From Chloroflexota bacterium (lineage in GTDB: Bacteria > Chloroflexota > Dehalococcoidia > Lucifugimonadales > Australimonadaceae): a stretch of 37,077 nucleotides of DNA. Where the stretch lies: assembly GCA_022561455.1 (NCBI GenBank), contig JADFRC010000003.1, positions 1-37,077 on the forward strand. The letters are read 5' to 3'. Position numbers and translations under genes: made by a program. How positions within the stretch are numbered: position 1 is the first letter of the stretch; every line of letters begins with the position of its first letter. The notes beneath the pieces were generated by a model. That model saw only the letters and a list, made by a program, of their open reading frames with translations. It was not told where the DNA came from and did no database searches. Shown in pieces: positions 30,683 to 37,077 of the stretch.

Positions 30683-32322
30683 ATCATCCTCTTTGTCCTG
30701 CTCGGGGGCCTCCGTCGCCGGGGAGCACGCTTAAAGGTCGGCGCCGGAGCATGTCGCGGATAGTGGGGTTCTCGGCCATCTAGGAGCTCGGCAATGGTGA
30801 GGATCTGGACCCGCGGGTACTTGTCCTCGGGAAAGTGCTCTGGCGTGTAGAATCCCGCGACTACGGCTTCCTCCTGCATTGGCTTCGTCGGCTCTTCCAG
30901 GGTGACGAACAATCCGATGGGCGCTCCTTCTCGCTCGAGCACGCCTTTCAGGTCGCGTATCTGGTTCACCGTCACGTGGCCGCTCTTCACCGATACGATG
31001 ACCTCTTTGGCCTTTCCACTGTTGTCGTCGAAGAAGTTGATATAGCCGTCTATTCCCTTGTCCGCTCCCTTTTTCCCGGCTTGGGAGGGCCGTGCGTCTA
31101 CAAGCCCCGCAGCCCAATACTGGAACTGGTACCGACCGTCATGCTCGCTCTCGGCAGCGAGTGCCTTTGCGCCCTCAAGATCTTTCGGGTCACCCACCAC
31201 GTCGTAGGGTGCTAGGTCTTCCTCGAACGTGTCTTTCAGCCGTTTCTTCATCAGGCTGATTGCCAAGTGCGTGATGTCGATGCCTACCCACCGCCGCTTT
31301 AGCCGCTCAGCGACCGCGACCGCGGTGCCACATCCGCAGAAGGGATCCAACACAAGGTCCCCCTCGTCGCTGCTCGCCTCAACGATCCGTTCCAGAAGTG
31401 CCTCTGGTTTCTGCGTGGGGTATCCGAGACGCTCGCGGGCCTGCGGATTGACGGGCGGAATGTCCGTCCAAATGTTCTGAAGTGGTACCCCAGGCATCTC
31501 GTCGGCGTACTCAAGAAGAGTGGGGGTGCCGGTCCGCGTGTAACGTAGAAGGCCGTCCCTCTCGTACTGCTCCATCACCTCCTGCCGAATCGCCCACGTC
31601 CGGCTGGGAGCCGGCATCTTGCCTCGCCAGTTGTAGAGAAGTGCGGGACTACCTTCGCCATGGCGTGGAGCGTCCAGCGGGACAGTGCGGAAGAGTCTTC
31701 CGGTCGCGTCGGGCTTGAAGTGTGAGTCGTAATATTCCTCGCGATAGGGTGTGTGCCGTGTGTTCCACTTGGCCTTGGAGGTTTTGCCGTAGAAGAGGAT
31801 GGTGTCTGAGATTCGCCCAAACCTCTTTGGGTCATTGTGGGCATTCGCCCGTTTCCAGATGATCTCGTTTCTGAAGTTTCGCGCGCCAAAGACCGCGTCC
31901 ATCAGCAGCTTCAAGTAGTGGCTAGCCGTGGGGTCGCAATGTAGGTAGATACTGCCTGTCATCTTCAGGACCCGATGCAGCTCCATCATCCGCTGGGCCA
32001 TCATGGTCAAGTAAGCCATCATGTCGTTCTGACCAAGGAAAGCACGCATCGCTTGGAGCAAGTCGCCTACGTGTTTTGGCGCGTGCCGAACCATCTCTTC
32101 GTAGGCGGCTTCGGACTCCAGCCCCCAGTGCCAGGTGTCTTCAAACGCCGCAATCTGCGCCGCGGAGCGGTCCCCGCTCGTTTCTTTGAACAGCACATTG
32201 TACGTGGCGTTTGAGTTGAACGGCGGGTCCAAGTAGATGAGATCAACGCTCTCGTCGGGCACGTGCTGCCGCAGGATGTCGAAGTTGTCCCCGAAGTAGA
32301 GTTTGTTTTTCCAGTCTGCCAT
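30679..32322 (-). CDS. Beta-class-like DNA methyltransferase (N6-A or N4-C) with C-terminal Mrr/PD-(D/E)xK-like domain
   Basis: Motif [18 protein letters not shown] precedes motif [29 protein letters not shown]-terminal [44 protein letters not shown]. Confidence 0.88.
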   Translation of the reverse strand: MADWKNKLYFGDNFDILRQHVPDESVDLIYLDPPFNSNATYNVLFKETSGDRSAAQIAAFEDTWHWGLESEAAYEEMVRHAPKHVGDLLQAMRAFLGQNDMMAYLTMMAQRMMELHRVLKMTGSIYLHCDPTASHYLKLLMDAVFGARNFRNEIIWKRANAHNDPKRFGRISDTILFYGKTSKAKWNTRHTPYREEYYDSHFKPDATGRLFRTVPLDAPRHGEGSPALLYNWRGKMPAPSRTWAIRQEVMEQYERDGLLRYTRTGTPTLLEYADEMPGVPLQNIWTDIPPVNPQARERLGYPTQKPEALLERIVEASSDEGDLVLDPFCGCGTAVAVAERLKRRWVGIDITHLAISLMKKRLKDTFEEDLAPYDVVGDPKDLEGAKALAAESEHDGRYQFQYWAAGLVDARPSQAGKKGADKGIDGYINFFDDNSGKAKEVIVSVKSGHVTVNQIRDLKGVLEREGAPIGLFVTLEEPTKPMQEEAVVAGFYTPEHFPEDKYPRVQILTIAELLDGREPHYPRHAPAPTFKRAPRRRRPPSRTKRMI

Positions 32323-32525
32323 TCCCCCACCTCTCGCCCCAGCGGGCTGATGGCCATGTTACACGGGGGTAGACCCAATCACGCACCCGCGGAATGGCGC
32401 TAGCAGGCGTTCATCGTGGAATGGCCGGGTAGCGAGCTCCAGATCCAGCACCGCTCGCACCCTTCTCCTCGCCCTGCCACCTCCCCCTTACCCCATTGCA
32501 ACCGTTATGACAGCATGAGCGGGAG

Positions 32526-32545
32526 GGCCGGTGCGCGCACCGGCC
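32526..32545. other. Perfect 20-bp palindrome GGCCGGTGCGCGCACCGGCC
   Basis: Read directly; in the non-coding stretch upstream of the terminase. Confidence 0.6.
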
Positions 32546-32583
32546 ATGCCAGCCGCTAGACCCGGCCGGCGATCGAGACCCCC

Positions 32584-32623
32584 AGCAAAGCGGAGCGAGC
32601 CGTTACGGCCCGCTCCGTTTTGC
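32584..32623. terminator. Terminator-like hairpin AAAGCGGAGCGaGCC-gttac-GGCcCGCTCCGTTTT
   Basis: GC stem with A-rich left and T-rich right flanks, upstream of the terminase gene. Confidence 0.5.
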
Positions 32624-32656
32624 GTTCCCCGGCCCGCCGGGCGAGAGACGAGAGGA

Positions 32657-34306
32657 ATGGCCGAGCAACCGGAGCAGCAGCGAGACGCACCTGCGGCAGG
32701 CGATGCCGCCGGAGCGGCGCCGCGTGCTCAGGCCGGAGCCGGGGCAGAGCACGAGCAGCAGCCCTACGTCCTCGCCATCCGCCAGTGGCTCCAGCGCAAC
32801 CACGTCAGAAACGTGGCGCTCGCCGGCAGGGCCCGCATCGGCCGCTCCACCCTCGGGCACATCCTCTCCGGCCGCGAGCCCTCTGACTTCATCCTCGACA
32901 AGCTCGCCACGTCCACCAAGCCCCCCCTGACCCGGATGCGGCGCGATCAGCGCGTCGCGGCCCAGGCCCGGCCGGCGCCCCAGCCTTCGGACTACGCCTC
33001 CGACCCCGTCGCCTTCGTGCGGGACGTGCTCGGCGACGCCGGGCGTCCCTACGCCAAGCAGGTCGAGCTGTTCGAGGCCGTCGCCCGCCACCGACGGGTC
33101 TCCGTCGTCGGCTGCAACGGCTCCGGCAAGGACTGGGCCGCGGCCAGGGTCGTGCTCTGGTGGCTCGCCACCCATCGGCGGGCCAAGGCCGTCGTGACGG
33201 GACCCACCCAGCGCCAGGTCGAGGAGGTCCTCTGGCGGGAGATGCGCACCGCCTTCGGTGCGGCCCGCGACCGGCTCCCCGGACAGATGTACACCGCGCG
33301 CTACGTCGTCGACAACGACCGCTTCGCCCTGGGCTTCGCCACCAACCACCCCTACAACCTCCAGGGCTTCCACTCGCCCAACCTGCTCGTGGTCGTGACC
33401 GAGGCGCACGCCGTCGGCCAGGAGCACATGGACGCGCTCAAGCGGCTCAACCCGAAGCGCCTGCTGCTCACCGGCAACCCGCTCACGCTCTCCGGCGAGT
33501 TCTACGACTCCCACCACCGCAAGGCCAGCCTTTATACGCGCGTGTCCATCTCGGCCTTCGACACGCCGAATCTCCAGCTGGGACGCGACGACGCCGTGCC
33601 CGGCATGCTCACGCCCGAGGACGTCGAGGAGCGCCGGCGCGACTGGGGCGAGGACCACCCGCTCTACGTGGCCGCCGTGCTGGGGCAGTTCCCCGAGGCG
33701 CTCGAGGACTCGCTGATCTCCCGCAAGCAGCTCGACGAGGCGGTCGAGCGGTGGAGCTCGACCTCGGCCGAGACCGGCAAGCCGTGGATCATGGGCGTCG
33801 ACGTCGCGCGGTTCGGGTCCGACAAGACCGTCTTGTGCCTGCGGCGCGGCGGGCGCGTGGAGCGCATCCATGAGCTGCGTGGCGCCGACACCATGCAGAC
33901 CGCGGGGCGCGTCCTGGACTACGTCTGGCGGCACGGCGTCCAGGCCGTCTTCGTCGACGCGGCCGGCGTGGGCGGCGGCGTGGTGGACCGGCTCAAGGAG
34001 CTCCAGCAGCCGGTGGTAGAAGTGCAGGTCGGCGGCGCAGCCTCGAACCCGAGCCGGTTCATCAACCTGCGCGCCGAGATCTTCTGGGACCTGCGCCGGC
34101 GCTTCCTGACCGGCAGCATCGCCATCCCCGACGACGCCGAGCTCGCCGGACAGCTGCTCGCGCTGCGCTACGACATCGCCAGCAGCGGCCGCATCCAGCT
34201 CGAGAGCAAGGCGGACCTGCGCGCCAAAGGACAGCCGTCGCCCGATCGGGCCGACGCCCTGGCGCTCGCCTTCATGGCGCCGGCCTCGATGGACGTGTGG
34301 GTATGA
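32657..34306 (+). CDS. Phage terminase large subunit with N-terminal HTH-like region
   Basis: VSVVGCNGSGKDWAAARVVLWWL Walker A-like; KAVVTGPTQRQVEEVLW; nuclease-like GVDVARFGSDKTV..VFVDAAGVGGGVVDRL; N-terminal VALAGRARIGRSTLGHILSGREPSDFILDKLATST. Confidence 0.9.
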   Translation: MAEQPEQQRDAPAAGDAAGAAPRAQAGAGAEHEQQPYVLAIRQWLQRNHVRNVALAGRARIGRSTLGHILSGREPSDFILDKLATSTKPPLTRMRRDQRVAAQARPAPQPSDYASDPVAFVRDVLGDAGRPYAKQVELFEAVARHRRVSVVGCNGSGKDWAAARVVLWWLATHRRAKAVVTGPTQRQVEEVLWREMRTAFGAARDRLPGQMYTARYVVDNDRFALGFATNHPYNLQGFHSPNLLVVVTEAHAVGQEHMDALKRLNPKRLLLTGNPLTLSGEFYDSHHRKASLYTRVSISAFDTPNLQLGRDDAVPGMLTPEDVEERRRDWGEDHPLYVAAVLGQFPEALEDSLISRKQLDEAVERWSSTSAETGKPWIMGVDVARFGSDKTVLCLRRGGRVERIHELRGADTMQTAGRVLDYVWRHGVQAVFVDAAGVGGGVVDRLKELQQPVVEVQVGGAASNPSRFINLRAEIFWDLRRRFLTGSIAIPDDAELAGQLLALRYDIASSGRIQLESKADLRAKGQPSPDRADALALAFMAPASMDVWV

Positions 34307-34506
34307 AGGCCGTGCTGCGCTCGATCGAGCGAGCCGCCCGCGAGCTCGTGGCGCTCTTCGCAGCGCTGGCCCTCGTGCCGCTGGCGCCCGGCCTCGGCGC
34401 GTCGTACGCGGGCGCGCCCTGGCAAGCCCTCGTGCTGAGCGGCGCGTGGGCGGCGTGCTGGTACGCATGGCTGTGGGGGCGGCTGCGGACGCAAAACGCG
34501 CCGTGA
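34303..34506 (+). CDS. Small membrane protein in phage module
   Basis: ATG at 34303 overlaps terminase stop; hydrophobic ELVALFAALALVPLAPGL and ALVLSGAWAACWYAWLWG. Confidence 0.6.
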   Translation: MKAVLRSIERAARELVALFAALALVPLAPGLGASYAGAPWQALVLSGAWAACWYAWLWGRLRTQNAP

Positions 34507-34884
34507 CCCCCCCTCCTCAGAGGGGGCCCTGCGGAATGCCCGTTCCGTGGGCGGGATGAGGAGTGCAGAGGGCCTGCCCTGAGCCTGTCGAAGGGGGCAG
34601 AGCCCCTCTGCCGGGGGCGCGGGGGTGTCCCCCGCATCCAAGTTTCCCACCCCCTTCCTGGAGGAAGGGGGACGGGGGGATGGTCGAAACGCCCGTCGGC
34701 AGCCGACGCCATAACGAGGTAACCCGCAGTCAGGCAAGTGGACACAAAAGAAGGGAGTGCAGAGGGGCGGAGCCCCTATGCCGGGGGCGCGGGGGTGTCC
34801 CCCGCATCCAAGTTTCCCACCCCCTTCCTGGAGGAAGGGGGACGGGGGGATGGTCGAAACGCCCGTCGGCAGCCAACCATAGCG
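34505..34884 (+). repeat. Two multi-hairpin repeat copies (C1, C2) inside the phage head module; C1 carries an extra 24 bp
   Basis: 34609-34704 and 34779-34874 read as identical 96-bp blocks; C1 first hairpin contains CCTGCCCTGAGCCTGTCGAAGGGGG while C2 has the uninterrupted GCAGAGGGGCGGAGCCCC. Confidence 0.92.
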
Positions 34885-34907
34885 AGGACAGAAAAGAGAG
34901 GTGAGCG

Positions 34908-36083
34908 ATGCTCGATACCCTACGGACCCTGCTCGGTACCCCAGACACGACCACGAGGGCCAACGACCCCCTCGGCGGCGCGCTGCGCATGCTCCAACCC
35001 GACCACGGCGTCGGCCCCGAGTGGCAGGCGACCGTCTACGGCGAGTACTACGCCCGCAGCCCCGACGTCTATGCGGCCGTCAAGCTGCGCGCCGAGTCGG
35101 TCGCCCGCCCGCCGCTGCTGGTCCGCAGGCGCGATGCCTCCGGCACCTCCGTGCCCGTCGGGCACGACCACCCGGTCCAGCGGCTCATCGACTCCGTCAA
35201 CAGCTGGTGGACGCGCGTCGACCTGCTCGTCGCCACCGAGACGTACCTCTGCCTCTGGGGCGCCGCATTCTGGTTTTTAGGGCACTCAGGTGCCGGGTCA
35301 GCCGACCCCGACGAGATCTGGGCGCTGCGGCCGGACCGCGTCCGCGTCGTGCGCGACCCCGGCAAGTACGTCGCCGGCTTCGTCTACACGGAGAACGGGC
35401 GCGAGTTCCCGATGCTGCCCGAGGAGGTCGTCTGGTTCCGCTACTTCAATCCGCTCGAGGAGTTCGCAGGCCTCTCGCCGCTCGCGGCCGCGCGGCTGAC
35501 CGCGGACATGGGCATAGACGCGCTGCGCTTCAACCGCGAGTTCTTCCGGAACGGCGCGCAGCCGCAGGACATCGTCTTCCGCGCGCACGGGCAGGTCACC
35601 GACGAGCAGGTCGCGGCGTTCTATGCGCGGCTCGACGCCCGCTTCACCGGCCCGCAGCGCGCACAGCGCCCGATCGTGACCGGCGAGGGCTGGGAGGTCC
35701 AACGCCTCGGCATCAACCACCGCGACATGGAGTGGCTGGCCGGGATGCGGTGGAGCCTGGAAGGCATCGCCCGCGTCTACGGCATCCCACTGCCGCTCCT
35801 CGAGGACTTCTCGCACGCCACCTTCGCCAACGTGCGGGAGGCGCGGCGCCTGTTCTGGGAGAAGACGGTTGTCCCAGAGCTCGTGTTCCTAGAAGCGACC
35901 ATCGCCGAGGGCCTGCTCCCACGCCTCGGCCCGCAGGCGCAAGGCCTCGAAGTCGCCTTCGACCTGAGCGCCATCGAGGCCCTGAGCGAGACGGACGCCG
36001 AGCGCACCCGCCGCCACGTCGCCCTCGTCCAGGCGGGCATCATGACCGTGGACGAAGTGCGCAGGGAGCGGGGGCTTGGGTGA
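34908..36083 (+). CDS. HK97-family phage portal protein
   Basis: YYARSPDVYAAVKLRAESVARPPLLVRRR; FNPLEEFAGLSPLAAARLTADMGIDALRFNREFFRNGAQPQDIVF; YGIPLPLLEDFSHATFANVREARRLFWEKTVVPEL. Confidence 0.92.
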   Translation: MLDTLRTLLGTPDTTTRANDPLGGALRMLQPDHGVGPEWQATVYGEYYARSPDVYAAVKLRAESVARPPLLVRRRDASGTSVPVGHDHPVQRLIDSVNSWWTRVDLLVATETYLCLWGAAFWFLGHSGAGSADPDEIWALRPDRVRVVRDPGKYVAGFVYTENGREFPMLPEEVVWFRYFNPLEEFAGLSPLAAARLTADMGIDALRFNREFFRNGAQPQDIVFRAHGQVTDEQVAAFYARLDARFTGPQRAQRPIVTGEGWEVQRLGINHRDMEWLAGMRWSLEGIARVYGIPLPLLEDFSHATFANVREARRLFWEKTVVPELVFLEATIAEGLLPRLGPQAQGLEVAFDLSAIEALSETDAERTRRHVALVQAGIMTVDEVRRERGLG

Positions 36084-36181
36084 GGGTAAGCAAAACCGAA
36101 GGTGACAACCGCATGTAGTGTAACTGTCACTCATCTGTCATCATAGTGACGAGTCATCGACACACACACCCGGGCGGACGA

Positions 36182-36222
36182 GCCCCCGGCAGGTCCTTTG
36201 CAGGACGGCCGGGGGCTTTTTT
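36182..36222 (+). terminator. Rho-independent terminator between portal and protease genes
   Basis: GCCCCCGGC-aggtcctttgcaggacg-GCCGGGGGC followed by TTTTTT. Confidence 0.85.
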
Positions 36223-36248
36223 CGTGCCCCGGCGTGAGGAGCGCAAGC

Positions 36249-36941
36249 ATGACGACGCTGACGAACGCAGCCGCAACCGACCGCGAGCGCTGGGAGCGCG
36301 AGCGGCTCTTCGAGTCGCTCGAGGCCTACCGCCGCGGCATCGCCGACGCACCGACGGTGCACAAGTACTTCGTCAGCACGGCCAGCCTCCCCAACGAGGA
36401 CCGGCCGCTGACGTTCGTTGCATCCGACGAGACCGAGGACCGCCTCGGCGACGTGGTCCGCGCCGACGGATGGGAGCTCGACACGTACCGGCACAACCCG
36501 GTGTTCCTCTGGGCCCACGACGTGTCGCGCACGCCCATCGGCCGCAGCTCGTGGGTCGGCGTCGAGGGCACGCGGCTGCTGGCCACGGTCGAGTTCGCGC
36601 CGACCGCGTTCGCACGCGAGGTCGAGCTGCTGTACCGCCAGCGCTTCCTGCGCGCCGTCAGCGTCGGGTTCCGCGCGAAGGCGTTCAGCTTCCGCCGGGA
36701 CCCCGTGCGCGGCGTGGAGGGCGTGGAGTACTCGAAGCAGGAGCTGCTGGAGATCAGCGCCGTGCCGGTGCCCGCGAACCCGCGGGCGCTGGCCCGCGCC
36801 CTGGCCAGCGGGCTCGAGGTGCCGCGGCTGCGTCCGCTGTTCACGTTTGAGGAGAAGGGCGACGGGACGGCGGGCATCGCCTCCGGCGACGCCGACCAGA
36901 TCGTCGGCGCTCTGCGGGCGCTGCGGACGGCCATCGGCTGA
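36249..36941 (+). CDS. HK97-family prohead protease
   Basis: FVASDETEDRLGDVVRADGWELDTYRHNPVFLWAHD; LYRQRFLRAVSVGFRAK; ELLEISAVPVPANPRAL. Confidence 0.9.
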   Translation: MTTLTNAAATDRERWERERLFESLEAYRRGIADAPTVHKYFVSTASLPNEDRPLTFVASDETEDRLGDVVRADGWELDTYRHNPVFLWAHDVSRTPIGRSSWVGVEGTRLLATVEFAPTAFAREVELLYRQRFLRAVSVGFRAKAFSFRRDPVRGVEGVEYSKQELLEISAVPVPANPRALARALASGLEVPRLRPLFTFEEKGDGTAGIASGDADQIVGALRALRTAIG

Positions 36942-36947
36942 GTGCTT

Positions 36948-37046
36948 CCAGGTTCCCGTTCGTGGTGAGGGTCTCGGACCACGTACGGAGGTTTCGCCGC
37001 AATCGTCTGTTCGCCCTTCGAGAACCTCAGGACGAACGGGACCAGG
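36948..37046. repeat. Inverted repeat (~30-nt arms) containing variants of the CCTGAG..TCGAAGG dispersed repeat
   Basis: Left arm CCAGGTTCCCGTTCGTGGTGAGGGTCTCGGA; right arm reverse complement CCTGGTCCCGTTCGTCCTGAGGTTCTCGAA. Confidence 0.7.
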
Positions 37047-37077
37047 GACTCTTCGACTGGCTCAGGGTGGCCGAACG

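Noticed and set aside
32603-34468. 621-aa minus-strand ORF opposite the terminase
   Set aside because: Antisense shadow of a clear terminase large subunit gene.

Overview
This high-GC window (roughly 65-70% by eye) looks like a bacterial chromosome, possibly Chloroflexota/Dehalococcoidia-like, although taxonomy is inferred only from gene style. About 1-29.3 kb is mostly ordinary housekeeping sequence. It includes a minus-strand operon rpsF-ssb-rpsR-PPIase-hom-thrC-folE-acyltransferase-glycosyltransferase, plus glyA, comF, mfd, proBA, an amidohydrolase, mug, thpR and uppP. From about 29.3 kb the window becomes accessory: an ImmA/IrrE-like gene with an XRE regulator, a zinc-ribbon micro-ORF, a lower-GC DNA methyltransferase with a C-terminal nuclease-like domain, then an HK97-type phage head module (terminase, small membrane protein, portal, prohead protease). 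The most interesting signals are: (1) a family of multi-hairpin intergenic repeats, about 7 copies all in one orientation, three of them interrupted by a second 24-25 bp dispersed repeat; two copies bracket a small unknown gene and two lie inside the phage head module; (2) an in-frame chimera joining an Lhr-type helicase C-terminal region to a TilS C-terminal domain; (3) an ImmA-like protein with HAIGH in place of HExxH; (4) an HTH-like N-terminus on the terminase large subunit; (5) an S18 protein with an Ala/Glu/Pro-rich tail of about 100 aa. All calls come from reading the sequence and supplied ORFs; no database search was run.
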